Shown here piece after piece: positions 7,685 through 16,535 of a stretch of DNA of 33,633 bases; within the stretch, counting starts at the first letter, position 1, and every line of letters begins with the position of its first letter. Both the position numbers and the translations under genes were made by a program. Under the pieces are notes generated by a model. That model did not search any database. It was not told where the DNA came from and worked only from the letters and a program-made list of their open reading frames with translations. Source of the DNA: JBCCEJ01 sp039030335 (lineage in GTDB: Bacteria; Pseudomonadota; Gammaproteobacteria; HK1); contig JBCCEJ010000062.1 of NCBI GenBank assembly GCA_039030335.1, positions 1 through 33,633 on the forward strand, in the 5' to 3' direction.

Positions 7685-7719
7685 CAATGCCACACCGACA
7701 GGCCGGGATGCTGGCATTG
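7685..7719. repeat. Inverted repeat between convergent genes
   Basis: A perfect 8-bp inverted repeat, CAATGCCA (7685-7692) and TGGCATTG (7712-7719), with a 19-base loop, lies in the 130-base gap between the crotonase gene and the MFS transporter, which converge. It could act as a bidirectional stop, but no T-tract is present. Confidence 0.3.
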
Positions 7720-7769
7720 GCCCGTGTCAGGTGATGTGGCCGCCCGGCTGAGAAAACCGCACTGACAAC

Positions 7770-8960
7770 TCAAACGGCCGCGGTACGGGCGATCGGCTGC
7801 TCCCGAATTGGAAAGTGCAACGCAGCGGCGACAAGACCGAAGCCGATCGCTGCTGCCCACATCAGATCGTACGACCCGGTACGGTCGTAGATGAAGCCGC
7901 CAAGCCACGCTCCGCAGAAGCTGCCGAACTGATGGCTCATGAAGACGACCCCGAACAGCATGGAGAAATGCTCGGTCCCGAATATCTGCGCGACGATGCT
8001 GCTCGTGAGCGGCACCGTGGACAGCCATAGCAACCCCATCAGGCAACCGAAGAGCAATGCAACCGTATCGGTCATCGGCACGACCAGAACGCCGGCCATG
8101 AGGACCGCGCGCGCCGCGTACAGCCCCGTTAGCAGATTTTTCTTGCTATATCGGTCGCCGAGGGCGCCGAACAGATAGGCGCCCGCTACGTTGGCGAGTC
8201 CGATCAGACCCAAGGCGTAAGCCGCGGCTTCAGGCGAAACCCCTTCATCGGCCAGAAACGCCGGCAGATGGGTGCCCACAAATGTGACGTGGAAGCCGCA
8301 GACGAAGAAGCCAAGAGTCAGCAGCACATACCCCGAGTGGCCGCGCGCCTCGCGGAGCGCGGCTCCGAACGCCTGTCCCTGACGGGCGGTGCGCGGCACA
8401 CCTTTCGTTTGCAATCCAGTCGCGAGCAACGGCACGCAACAAAGCAGTGCGGCCGCGAGCACGAAGGTAACGCGCCAGTCGAAAGTCGCGATCAGCATCT
8501 GACTGGTTGGCACGAGAAGGAACATACCGAGGGAGGTCGCCGCTATGACGGTGCCGAAGACGACCGACCGGCGGGCGTCTGGAATGACCTTGCCGAGTGC
8601 GCCAAGCACTACAACCTGGGTAGCGCCGCTAAGGCCAAGTCCAACCATCACGCCGAGTGATGCATAGAGATGCCAGGCGGTGGTGCTCAAGCTGGTCAGA
8701 TACAGCCCAACCGCATAGAGGGTCGCGCCGCCGACGATGATGCGAATGGCGCCGAAACGGTCCGCCAAAGCACCGATTACCGGCTGCGCGACGCCGTAGA
8801 TCAGCGCTTGCAGAGCGATGACCAGGCCGAATACCTCTCTGCCGGCCTGTAAGTCGGTGGTAACAGGTTTCAAAAAGACACCGAACGACTGCCTGAGGCC
8901 GCCGCTCACGAGGACGATCAGCACCCCGCAGGCCACCATGAACCATAGCCGCGCGCTCAT
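7770..8960 (-). CDS. MFS transporter
   Basis: This 396-residue protein has about twelve hydrophobic segments spread evenly, as in the major facilitator superfamily. The loop after segment two reads GALADRFGAIR, a good match to the MFS signature between TM2 and TM3, and a second copy, GALGDRYSKKN, appears in the C-terminal half. The N-terminal GGLRQSFGVFLKPVTTDL resembles oxalate/formate-antiporter-like or monocarboxylate-type MFS proteins, suggesting an organic anion as substrate, but this is inference. Its ATG overlaps the stop of the upstream HAD hydrolase gene as ATGA, so the two are coupled. It lies near catabolic genes and may import one of their substrates. Confidence 0.88.
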   Translation of the reverse strand: MSARLWFMVACGVLIVLVSGGLRQSFGVFLKPVTTDLQAGREVFGLVIALQALIYGVAQPVIGALADRFGAIRIIVGGATLYAVGLYLTSLSTTAWHLYASLGVMVGLGLSGATQVVVLGALGKVIPDARRSVVFGTVIAATSLGMFLLVPTSQMLIATFDWRVTFVLAAALLCCVPLLATGLQTKGVPRTARQGQAFGAALREARGHSGYVLLTLGFFVCGFHVTFVGTHLPAFLADEGVSPEAAAYALGLIGLANVAGAYLFGALGDRYSKKNLLTGLYAARAVLMAGVLVVPMTDTVALLFGCLMGLLWLSTVPLTSSIVAQIFGTEHFSMLFGVVFMSHQFGSFCGAWLGGFIYDRTGSYDLMWAAAIGFGLVAAALHFPIREQPIARTAAV

Positions 8961-9652
8961 CTATCGAGCTCCGTCACCAATGCGGCGAGTTCCGTGAGTG
9001 ACGTCAGCACATGCTGTGCCTCTCCGTCCTCGTGCGGTTTGGCACCCGCGTGGATCCGGTCCGGTCGCAGAATCTGTACTGAGTGCCAGCCGCGGGCGTT
9101 CGGTTGTACGAAGTCTTTCGCGGCGTTGTCGCCGACGTAAACCAGTTGCGCGGGCTCGAGCTCCAGTGCTTCCTCCATAAGCTCGAATGCCCGTGGGTGC
9201 GGCTTGTGGAATTCACGGCCACCGAGCGCGTTGGTGTAGATGACATGGGCGAACCGGTCTTCGATACCGAGCGCTTCGACCTTATTTTTCTGCACCCAGT
9301 GCGTGCCATCGGTGATCAGCCCCATCGGTCCGAAGCGGGCGACCTCTGCCAACGCGGCTTCAGCGTCCGTGAAGAGCGTCAATGTCGGTTTGTGCGATCG
9401 GTACACATCGACGAAGCGGCTGAGGTCGTCGGCGTCTGCATTTTCGAGGTGTTTTTCGAGTGTCAGTTTAAACAGAGCCCCCAGGTGTCCACTTGCCAGC
9501 AGTTCACGCATCTCGCTTGCCATGGCGAACGCGTCGCAGCCCCAGGTATCAGCAGCAAAAGCGGCCGCGGCCGCGAACCCGGAGTGCGCAAAATCCTTCT
9601 CCGCGTAGAGCGTGTCGTCGAGATCGAAGATGACTGATATGGGTTTGATAAT
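8957..9652 (-). CDS. HAD-family hydrolase with apparent non-canonical (ATT) start
   Basis: The protein is a haloacid-dehalogenase-superfamily phosphatase-like enzyme. Motif I is ISVIFDLDDTLY with the nucleophile pair Asp10/Asp12, motif II is LITDGT, motif III the lysine in KPHPRAFE, and motif IV VYVGDNAAKDF. The first ATG in frame is at 9523, which would remove motif I. Reading upstream, the frame stays open through motif I until a TAG, but the interval has no ATG, GTG, TTG or CTG. The best candidate is ATT at 9652, giving IIKPISVIFDLDDTLY and 231 residues. It is either a rare start like infC or a start lost by mutation or sequencing error. Its stop overlaps the MFS start (ATGA). Confidence 0.8.
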   Translation of the reverse strand: MIKPISVIFDLDDTLYAEKDFAHSGFAAAAAFAADTWGCDAFAMASEMRELLASGHLGALFKLTLEKHLENADADDLSRFVDVYRSHKPTLTLFTDAEAALAEVARFGPMGLITDGTHWVQKNKVEALGIEDRFAHVIYTNALGGREFHKPHPRAFELMEEALELEPAQLVYVGDNAAKDFVQPNARGWHSVQILRPDRIHAGAKPHEDGEAQHVLTSLTELAALVTELDR

Positions 9653-9872
9653 GAGACCCGTGTAGCGAAGGTGGCCTGATGGCCGCGCAGACTAGCAACA
9701 CTTTGTCCGGGTGTCGCGGTTGCCGGGTGACGCGCGCCGGTTCAAGCTGCCATGCCACGTGGGCGAGAGCGCCATCGGTGATTCTGCCAGTTCGTTCGCT
9801 TCTTGGTGGCGCGCGGCGGCGAGACGTAAAATCGGCACTCCGGCGCGCACCACACTTATCCTGGAGGCATCG

Positions 9873-10769
9873 ATGGCCGCAGTGGCACCGACCCCGGATC
9901 CGCTAGTCGATCCAGCTTTCGATCGCGTACACGTGCGCAGGCTCGGGCCGCATACCGGAGCGGAGATCGTGGGCGTAGACCTCAGCGAATCGATCGACGG
10001 CGAAGTGTTTACGCAGATTCATGCTGCATGGCTACGTTATCACGTGATCTGTTTTCGCAATCAGCGCCTGTCGCCGGCCGAGCATGTCGCGTTTGCGCGA
10101 CGCTTTGGTGAAATCCATCTGCATCCATTCAACAAGCCACTCGACGGTCATCCGGAAGTGCTGGAAATTCTGAAGACCGAAGAACAGAAGTTGAACAATG
10201 GTGCGCGGTGGCACAGCGACCAGATGTACACGCCGCGGCCTGCCAAGGGCACGATGCTCGTCGCCCGCGAGATGCCACCGTTCGGCGGCGACACGATGTT
10301 CAGCAACCTGCATCTTTCTTACGACGCACTGTCACCCGCTATGCAGGCCGTGTGCCGGCGACTGCGCGGTGTGAACAACGGCGACAGCCGCCGCTATTAC
10401 AAGTTCTCCCGAAGTGAACGCGCAGCCATGGGAATCGGCACCATGGCGCAGCGGGAGACAAAAGAGACCGTTGAAACCGTTACTGCGCATCCGCTCATCA
10501 GGACTCACCCGGAGACCGGACGCAAAGGTCTCTACTACGGCTCCCATACCGAGTCCATTGAGGGTATGACAGAGGCGGAGAGTGACCCGTTTCTGAGGTT
10601 TCTGATGGCCCATGGCGCACGCCCGGAGTTCACCTACAGACACCGTTGGGAACAGGGAATGTTGACGTTATGGGACAACCGTAGCGTGCAGCATCTGGCT
10701 GTGAACGACTACCACGGCTACCGGCGCTGCATGCACAAGGTCACGATAGCCGGCGATGCGCCGTACTGA
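9873..10769 (+). CDS. TauD/TfdA-family Fe(II)/2-oxoglutarate dioxygenase
   Basis: The 298-residue protein matches the TauD/TfdA family, which hydroxylates carbon next to sulfonate, ether or carboxylate groups using iron, oxygen and 2-oxoglutarate. The iron ligands are visible as His114-x-Asp116 (ARWHSDQMY) and His274 (NRSVQHLAVNDY), with the 2-oxoglutarate-binding arginine in GYRRCMHKVTI. Length fits the family. ATG 9873 is chosen because GGAGG lies 6-10 bases upstream; the frame is open further up without homology. The substrate is uncertain: taurine is the textbook one, and xsc lies 3.8 kb away, but TauD releases sulfite itself and does not make sulfoacetaldehyde. An alkyl sulfate or aryloxyalkanoate is as likely. 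An SDR gene follows 71 bases downstream. Confidence 0.9.
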   Translation: MAAVAPTPDPLVDPAFDRVHVRRLGPHTGAEIVGVDLSESIDGEVFTQIHAAWLRYHVICFRNQRLSPAEHVAFARRFGEIHLHPFNKPLDGHPEVLEILKTEEQKLNNGARWHSDQMYTPRPAKGTMLVAREMPPFGGDTMFSNLHLSYDALSPAMQAVCRRLRGVNNGDSRRYYKFSRSERAAMGIGTMAQRETKETVETVTAHPLIRTHPETGRKGLYYGSHTESIEGMTEAESDPFLRFLMAHGARPEFTYRHRWEQGMLTLWDNRSVQHLAVNDYHGYRRCMHKVTIAGDAPY

Positions 10770-10840
10770 AGCAGTATGGTGGAGAGGTAAAGGCCTCATT
10801 GGGGCTTCGCGTATTGAATAGACTGAGCAGGATCTGAACG

Positions 10841-11605
10841 ATGACGGCGATGTTGACTGGCAAGGTGGCGTTGGTGACGGGCGCTGGTAGCGGTATCGGG
10901 CGCGCGACCGCCAAGGTCATGGCGCGCGAAGGTGCGAGGCTCGCGATCTCGGACGTCAACGTGGAAGGACTGGAGCGCACGGCCAGCGCGCTTCGGGCCG
11001 GCGGTACCGAGGTGCTCGCAGTGACGTGCGACGTGACCGACGAGCAGGCCGTGGCCGGGATGTTCGAGCAGATCATGGGACGCTTCGGGCGACTGCACTG
11101 CGCGCACAATAACGCGGGCGTTGAAGGGACCTATGCGCGTTTGGCCGACACAACTGTCGAGAACCTGGACCTCACGTACTCGGTGAACCTGAAAGGGGTA
11201 TTTCTCTGTCTGCGCGAGGAGTTGAAACACATGCTCGAAAGCGGTGGGGGCGCAATTGTCAACACTGCTTCGATCGCTGGTATCGAAGGCGCGCGCAATC
11301 TGCCGGCATACGTCGCCTCCAAGCACGCGTGTCTCGGCCTCACGCGCACCACGGCTCTCGAGTATGCGAGCCGCGGTATCCGCGTGAACGCGGTCTGCCC
11401 GGGCCCGATCAAGACTCCGATGATGGACAACATCGTCGCGTCCAAACCCGGTCTCGAAGGGCCGATGACTCAGGCGGTGCCGATGCGACGGCTGGGCGAA
11501 CCTGAAGAGATCGCGGAGGCGGTTGCGTGGCTGTGTTCGGATCGGGCCAGCTACGTTACGGGTCACGGCATGGTGATCGACGGGGGCATGACCGCAGGCA
11601 GTTGA
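10841..11605 (+). CDS. SDR-family NAD(P)-dependent oxidoreductase
   Basis: This is a complete classical SDR of 254 residues. The cofactor motif TGAGSGIG is at about 13-20, NNAG at 90-93, the catalytic Ser near 144 and the pair Tyr157-x3-Lys161 in AYVASKHACLG, followed by the PGPIKTPM loop. Asp38 at the end of the second strand suggests NAD preference. The protein ends with the usual VTGHGMVIDGGMTAG tail. It follows the TauD-like gene at 71 bases on the same strand and probably shares its transcript. It would oxidise or reduce an alcohol/ketone; the substrate is unknown. It is convergent with the IlvD/Edd-type dehydratase gene, only 51 bases away. Confidence 0.9.
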   Translation: MTAMLTGKVALVTGAGSGIGRATAKVMAREGARLAISDVNVEGLERTASALRAGGTEVLAVTCDVTDEQAVAGMFEQIMGRFGRLHCAHNNAGVEGTYARLADTTVENLDLTYSVNLKGVFLCLREELKHMLESGGGAIVNTASIAGIEGARNLPAYVASKHACLGLTRTTALEYASRGIRVNAVCPGPIKTPMMDNIVASKPGLEGPMTQAVPMRRLGEPEEIAEAVAWLCSDRASYVTGHGMVIDGGMTAGS

Positions 11606-11656
11606 GCAGTGCGGTAATCAACTGCGCGCGTGGGCCGCACGCCGGGCATCTTCGCG

Positions 11657-13396
11657 TCAGTAGATCGGAGGCTCCGGAACCGGCTCTCCGTGGTGCAGGA
11701 AATCGAAGTCGCAGCCGTGGTTGGCCTGCGTCACATGACGCAGGTAGAGCGAGCCGTATCCCCGCCGGTACTTGGCCGGCGGCGCCTTCCAGGCGGCGCG
11801 GCGCAGCGACAGTTCGCTGTCCTCGACCTGCATTTCGATCAACCTGTTTTCCACATCGAGCGTTACCAGATCACCCGATCGAATCAGCGCGAGTGGCCCA
11901 CCGATCGCCGATTCCGGCGCCACATGGAGCACGCACGCCCCGTAGCTGGTCCCGCTCATCCGGCAATCCGAAATGCGCACCATGTCGCGTACGCCTTGTT
12001 CCAGCAGTTTCTTGGGTATCGGCAACTGTCCCCACTCGGGCATGCCAGGACCACCGTGCGGACCCGCATTGCGCAATACCAGCACGCTGTCGGCGGTGAC
12101 CTCGAGGTCCGGATCGTCGATGCGGGCGTACATGTCTTCGACCGTTTCAAACACCACTGCCGGCCCGGTGTGCTGCAACAGATGGTCTTCGGCGGCGGTC
12201 GGTTTGATGATCGCGCCATCTGGTGCGAGGTTGCCGCGCAGGACGGCCGTGCCGCCCGACTCGCTGATCGGGTTGTTGCGGCTGCGAATGACTTCGTCGT
12301 TGTAGATCTCCGCACCTTCCAGATTGGCGCCGAGGGTCTTTCCGTTCACGGTCATGCACTCGAGTGCCAACAGGTCGCGCATCGAGTTCAGCAATGCACG
12401 CAGACCGCCGGCATAGTAGAAGTCTTCCATCAGGTATTTCCCGGACGGCTTCAGGTTCAGCAGCGTCGGCGTCGAACGCGACAACTCGTCGAAGCGGTCC
12501 AGTGGCAACTCGATGCCGAGTCGGCCAGCCATGGCGACCAGATGGATGATGGCGTTCGTCGAGCCACCCACCGCCATGTCGACCGTGATGGCATTGTCGA
12601 ACGCGGTGGGAGTCATGATGGCGTCGGGCCTGAGGTCCTCCCAAACCATTTCGACGATCCGTCGTCCGGTCCGCGCTGCCATATGTGAGTGAGTTGCGTC
12701 CACCGCGGGGATCGATGAGGCGCCCGGCAGGGTCATGCCGAGCGTTTCGGCGAGAGACATCATCGTCGCCGCTGTTCCCATGGTCATACACGTGCCCGGT
12801 GATCTGGCGATGCCTTCTTCGAGTTCGAACCACGCTTCGTCGTCAAGATTGCCGGCGCGCCGCTCAGCCCAGTATTTCCACACGTCGGTCCCGGATCCGA
12901 GCGTTTCGCCCCGCCAATGGCCGCGTAGCATGGCGCCGGCGGGTAGGTAGATGGCCGGCAAATTCATGCTGGCGGCGCCCATCAGCAAGCCCGGGGTGGT
13001 CTTGTCACACCCTCCGAGCAGTACGCAGCCGTCGACAGGCTGAGAGCGGAGCAGTTCTTCGGTCTCCATCGCCAGGAAGTTGCGATACAGCATCGAAGTC
13101 GGCTTCGTCAGCTGTTCTCCAACCGACATCGCCGGAAGTTCTACTGGAAAGCCCCCCGCCTGGTAGACGCCGCGTTTAACCTCCTCGGCCCGTGCGCGCA
13201 TGTGCGAATGGCAGGTATTCGTATCGCTCCAGGTATTGACGATACCGATGACCGGCTTGCCGACGAAGTCTTCGCGCGAGAAGCCCATCTCAAAGGTTCG
13301 TGACCGGTGTCCGAATGCGCGCAGCGTATCGACGCCGAACCAGCGGTGCGAACGCAGTTGTTCACTGTGGCGGGACAAAGTTTCACTCCAGCGCAT
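11657..13396 (-). CDS. IlvD/Edd-family dehydratase (sugar-acid, L-arabinonate dehydratase-like)
   Basis: Members of this family remove water from 2,3-dihydroxy acids using an Fe-S cluster and Mg. The 579-residue protein has the three cluster cysteines Cys62 (SDTNTCHSH), Cys130 (LLGGCDKTTPG) and Cys203 (SPGTCMTMGTA), the DNAITVDMAVGGSTNAI block and SDCRMSGTSYG near the C-terminus. GFPVELPAMS and the NTWSDTNTC region resemble the sugar-acid branch (arabinonate/xylonate dehydratases) more than IlvD of valine synthesis. A TTG at 13438 could extend the N-terminus by 14 residues, but ATG 13396 is preferred. It is divergent from xsc, sharing a 293-base control region, and convergent with the SDR gene. 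The true substrate is open. Confidence 0.88.
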   Translation of the reverse strand: MRWSETLSRHSEQLRSHRWFGVDTLRAFGHRSRTFEMGFSREDFVGKPVIGIVNTWSDTNTCHSHMRARAEEVKRGVYQAGGFPVELPAMSVGEQLTKPTSMLYRNFLAMETEELLRSQPVDGCVLLGGCDKTTPGLLMGAASMNLPAIYLPAGAMLRGHWRGETLGSGTDVWKYWAERRAGNLDDEAWFELEEGIARSPGTCMTMGTAATMMSLAETLGMTLPGASSIPAVDATHSHMAARTGRRIVEMVWEDLRPDAIMTPTAFDNAITVDMAVGGSTNAIIHLVAMAGRLGIELPLDRFDELSRSTPTLLNLKPSGKYLMEDFYYAGGLRALLNSMRDLLALECMTVNGKTLGANLEGAEIYNDEVIRSRNNPISESGGTAVLRGNLAPDGAIIKPTAAEDHLLQHTGPAVVFETVEDMYARIDDPDLEVTADSVLVLRNAGPHGGPGMPEWGQLPIPKKLLEQGVRDMVRISDCRMSGTSYGACVLHVAPESAIGGPLALIRSGDLVTLDVENRLIEMQVEDSELSLRRAAWKAPPAKYRRGYGSLYLRHVTQANHGCDFDFLHHGEPVPEPPIY

Positions 13397-13689
13397 CGGC
13401 CCGAACCGCACCGGGGCCGTCTCGCGGTGTCGCGGCAATACCCGAGCGCACGTAGCGCGCGATCGCCGGCTCCCAGGCGACGCCCGAGCGCAACCTTTGC
13501 GGCAGTCTGGCCGTGCCCGGCGCCTGAATCCATATATCCGTGGTACGGGGTCTGCCGCGAGGGCGCGCCAGCGCTCACAGGCTCTGGCCCAGCCCTGAAC
13601 GCCCCTCTGGCGCTTGACCCGCGCCTAGGGCCTGCAAGAATAGCGGGCTGTCTCGCGTTATGACGTTTTACCGGAGGAGCACCCGTCCG
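13397..13689. promoter_or_regulatory. Divergent control region between dehydratase and xsc
   Basis: This gap separates the divergent dehydratase and xsc genes and must hold both promoters. A TTGACC at 13614-13619 could be a -35 for xsc, but the sequence 17-19 bases later (around AGAATAGC) is a poor -10. A good ribosome site, GGAGGAG, lies at about 13673-13679 before ATG 13690. No regulator gene is adjacent. Confidence 0.35.
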
Positions 13690-15465
13690 ATGCGAATGAC
13701 CACAGAAGAAGCTTTCGTCAAAGTTCTGCAGATGCATGGGATCGAACATGCATTCGGCATCATCGGCTCGGCCATGATGCCGGTATCAGACCTGTTTCCC
13801 GCGGCCGGCATACGATTTTGGGACTGCGCCCACGAATGCAATGCCGGCATGATGGCCGACGGCTACACCAGAGCCAGCGGCAAGATGTCCATGGCTATCG
13901 CGCAAAACGGACCTGGTATCACGAACTTCGTAACGCCGGTGAAGACGGCTTATTGGAACCACACACCGCTACTCCTGGTGACGCCTCAGGCCGCGAACAA
14001 GACTATTGGCCAAGGCGGGTTCCAAGAGATCCCGCAGATGGCGCTGTTCGAAGACATGGTGTGTTATCAAGAAGAGGTGCGCGATCCCTCGCGCATGGCT
14101 GAAGTCCTGAACCGCGTCATCGAAAAAGCCTGGCGCGGGTCGGCGCCCGCGCAGATCAACGTGCCGCGTGATTTCTGGAACCAGATCATCGACGTTGAGT
14201 TGCCGCAGGTGGTGCAACTCGAGCGCCCGAGCGGCGGCGCCAACGCGCTGGATACGGCCGCCAAGATGCTCTCCGAAGCCAGTTTCCCGGTCATCCTGAA
14301 CGGTGCGGGCGTAGTCCTCTCGGGCGCGATCCCTGCCAGTGCGGCGCTCGCAGAGCGGCTCGATGCGCCGGTTTGCTGCGGCTATCAGCACAACGATGCG
14401 TTTCCTGGCTCGCACCCGCTGGCCGCAGGTCCGCTTGGATACAACGGCTCCAAGGCGGGCATGGAACTGATCGCCAAGGCCGACGTCGTGCTCGCGCTGG
14501 GGACCCGTTTGAACCCGTTCTCGACGTTGCCCGGCTACGGAATCGACTACTGGCCTAAAGATGCCAAGATCATCCAGGTCGATATGAACAGCGATCGTAT
14601 CGGGCTCACGAAAAAGGTTTCCTGCGCCATCCAGGGCGACGCGAAACTGGTTGCCGAGCAGTTGCTCGACCGTTTGACACCAACGGCTGGCGACAACGGC
14701 CGGAGCGAACGCAAAGGTCTCATCGCGACCACGAAGTCGCGCTGGTTGCAGCAGCTCGCGTCGATGGATCACGAGGATGACGATCCGGGTACAACCTGGA
14801 ACGAGCGTGCGCGCAATCGTGAGCCCGAACGCATGTCGCCGCGCCAGGCCTGGCGTGCGATTCAGGCGGCCTTGCCCGCAGACGCGATCATCTCCACGGA
14901 CATCGGCAACAACTGCGCCATCGGCAACGCTTACCCGACTTTCGAGGACGGACGCAAGTACCTGGCGCCGGGCCTGTTCGGGCCTTGCGGATACGGTTTT
15001 CCGGCCATTCTGGGCGCCAAGATCGGGTGCCCTGACACGCCTGTCGTGGGTTTCGCCGGAGACGGGGCGTTCGGCATCTCCATGAATGAGATGACGGCGT
15101 GCGGCCGAGGTGACTGGCCCGCCATCACGATGTGTGTTTTCCGCAATTACCAGTGGGGCGCTGAAAAGCGCAATACGACGTTGTGGTTTGACGACAATTT
15201 CGTTGGCACCGAACTCGACCTCGATGTGGAGTACGCGAAAATTGCCGACGCATGCGGTCTGAAGGGCGTGCAGGTGACCAGCATGGATGGCTACACGCAA
15301 GCCCTGCGTGAGGCTGTGCGGGCGCAGATGGAAGACGGCATTACAACATTCATCGAAGTTGTGCTGAATCAGGAACTGGGAGAGCCGTTCCGGCGCGACG
15401 CAATGCGCAAGCCTGAGACCGTTGCAGGTATCAGCCGCGACGACATGCAGCCTCAGCGGGTTTGA
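13690..15465 (+). CDS. xsc: Sulfoacetaldehyde acetyltransferase (Xsc)
   Basis: Xsc is a thiamine-diphosphate enzyme that converts sulfoacetaldehyde and phosphate into acetyl phosphate and sulfite, the desulfonation step in taurine, isethionate and related catabolism. The 591-residue protein matches Xsc nearly end to end: MTTEEAFVKVLQMHGIEHAF at the start, the cofactor Glu in DCAHECNAGMMADGYTRA, the family-typical TPQAANKTIGQGGFQEI, and the ThDP motif beginning GDGAFGISMNEMTACGRGDW and ending NYQWGAEKRN. These Xsc-specific blocks separate it from acetolactate synthase. ATG 13690 follows GGAGGAG; the frame extends 10 codons further up without homology. No pta, tauE, tpa, comDE or sulfite dehydrogenase gene is present in the window, so it is an orphan. 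Tandem hairpins follow the stop. Confidence 0.95.
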   Translation: MRMTTEEAFVKVLQMHGIEHAFGIIGSAMMPVSDLFPAAGIRFWDCAHECNAGMMADGYTRASGKMSMAIAQNGPGITNFVTPVKTAYWNHTPLLLVTPQAANKTIGQGGFQEIPQMALFEDMVCYQEEVRDPSRMAEVLNRVIEKAWRGSAPAQINVPRDFWNQIIDVELPQVVQLERPSGGANALDTAAKMLSEASFPVILNGAGVVLSGAIPASAALAERLDAPVCCGYQHNDAFPGSHPLAAGPLGYNGSKAGMELIAKADVVLALGTRLNPFSTLPGYGIDYWPKDAKIIQVDMNSDRIGLTKKVSCAIQGDAKLVAEQLLDRLTPTAGDNGRSERKGLIATTKSRWLQQLASMDHEDDDPGTTWNERARNREPERMSPRQAWRAIQAALPADAIISTDIGNNCAIGNAYPTFEDGRKYLAPGLFGPCGYGFPAILGAKIGCPDTPVVGFAGDGAFGISMNEMTACGRGDWPAITMCVFRNYQWGAEKRNTTLWFDDNFVGTELDLDVEYAKIADACGLKGVQVTSMDGYTQALREAVRAQMEDGITTFIEVVLNQELGEPFRRDAMRKPETVAGISRDDMQPQRV

Positions 15466-15476
15466 TCTGACGGCGC

Positions 15477-15553
15477 TGGCCACTGCCTGATGGCAGTTGG
15501 GCCAGGCTTGCCGCGGACCTTTTGCGACGCCGGCCCGAAGGGCCGGCTTTTTT
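15477..15553 (+). terminator. Tandem hairpins with rho-independent terminator after xsc
   Basis: The first hairpin, ACTGCC / GGCAGT with a TGAT loop (15482-15497), is extended outward by TGGC/GCCA. The second is a perfect 8-bp stem GCCGGCCC / GGGCCGGC with a GAA loop (15529-15547) followed by six T residues (15548-15553). The second is a textbook intrinsic terminator for xsc on the plus strand. It has no T-tract in the opposite direction, so it does not obviously serve the converging PhyH gene. Confidence 0.9.
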
Positions 15554-15627
15554 ACGCCGGTGGCAACGGTGAGGGGCGCCGTGGCACTCCGAACGCAGGC
15601 GATCACCTGTCGCTGACCACCAGGGTG

Positions 15628-16518
15628 TCAACCGTCTTCGGACAGTGCCTGCGCGACCGCGACGAGTTCCTGCCGATAGCCGTACATGTGTGTGTACTGG
15701 AGCACCTGCTTACCGATGAGACGCAGCCGGGTCGCGAGGTCGGGAAAGGTATCCGGGGCAAGCAGGGGCGTATTGAACGGCGGAATGTCGCCCCGCTGAA
15801 ACTCGAATGCGACCGAGATACGCGGCATGTTCGCGCGGTGGCTCGCGCGTCCGCCCCAGTGCAGGATGCGCTGGTTCCAGGCGAATACGGTCCCGGCGGG
15901 GCCGGGCAGTGCGCGCACCGCCGACAGCGCGGTGGCTGGCACCGCCGTATCACCAGAGGCGTAGTTCGGGTCGAGGTGCGCCGGTAGCAGGTACATACAC
16001 CCATTCAGCGGTGACACTTCTGTCAGCGCGCACCAGGTCGTGAGGCTCAACGGGAGCCCGGCGGCATCGAGGCACCGCGTTTGCACCTTGTCCCGGTGCG
16101 GGGTCCAGCCAGACTGTTCGTAAGACGGATCCAGATACCAGACCCAGAAATCGGGCAACTGCACATACCCGTCGCCCAGTACCGGCGCGAGAACGCTCCT
16201 CAGCTGATGTGCGAGCCACCAGAACTCGTCATAGACGAATGCAAAGACCGGCGTAATCCGGTGTTGCACAAGTCGCGCTACGGCCTTGGCCAGATGACCG
16301 GCCACGCTGCCGTCCAGCAGTTGGTCGAACTGAGCATATCCTTCGTGACGCAGCAATTGCCGCAGCGGTTCGTGCTGGGCGAGAGGAAAAGCTGGCACGG
16401 CGCTACCGTCCGCAGCCGCAGTCCCCGCAATGTGCAGACCGGGTATCAGGTCCAGCCAGAAATGCCGGTCGCGCACTTGCCTGAGATCCGGTGCGCCCAC
16501 AACGTCAGGGCGGGTCAT
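15628..16518 (-). CDS. Phytanoyl-CoA dioxygenase (PhyH)-like Fe(II)/2OG oxygenase
   Basis: The 296-residue protein fits the PhyH family of non-heme iron, 2-oxoglutarate-dependent oxygenases. Iron ligands appear as His141-x-Asp143 in GWTPHRDK and His220 in RILHWGG, followed by SHRANMPRISVAFEF, which carries the arginine for 2-oxoglutarate. The N-terminal 90 residues are poorly conserved to my eye. The frame is open to 16614, but ATG 16518 starts just past the stop of the upstream crotonase gene (17 bases apart), so the two form an operon. PhyH proteins act on acyl chains, secondary metabolites or halogenation substrates; the substrate here is unknown. It converges with xsc. Confidence 0.82.
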   Translation of the reverse strand: MTRPDVVGAPDLRQVRDRHFWLDLIPGLHIAGTAAADGSAVPAFPLAQHEPLRQLLRHEGYAQFDQLLDGSVAGHLAKAVARLVQHRITPVFAFVYDEFWWLAHQLRSVLAPVLGDGYVQLPDFWVWYLDPSYEQSGWTPHRDKVQTRCLDAAGLPLSLTTWCALTEVSPLNGCMYLLPAHLDPNYASGDTAVPATALSAVRALPGPAGTVFAWNQRILHWGGRASHRANMPRISVAFEFQRGDIPPFNTPLLAPDTFPDLATRLRLIGKQVLQYTHMYGYRQELVAVAQALSEDG

Positions 16519-16535
16519 CGTGCCCCGCAGAGCAA

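Noticed and set aside
13969..15606. A 545-codon open frame on the minus strand opposite xsc
   Set aside because: It is fully antisense to a strongly conserved xsc, shows no family motif and is rich in Arg/His/Val typical of high-GC shadow frames.
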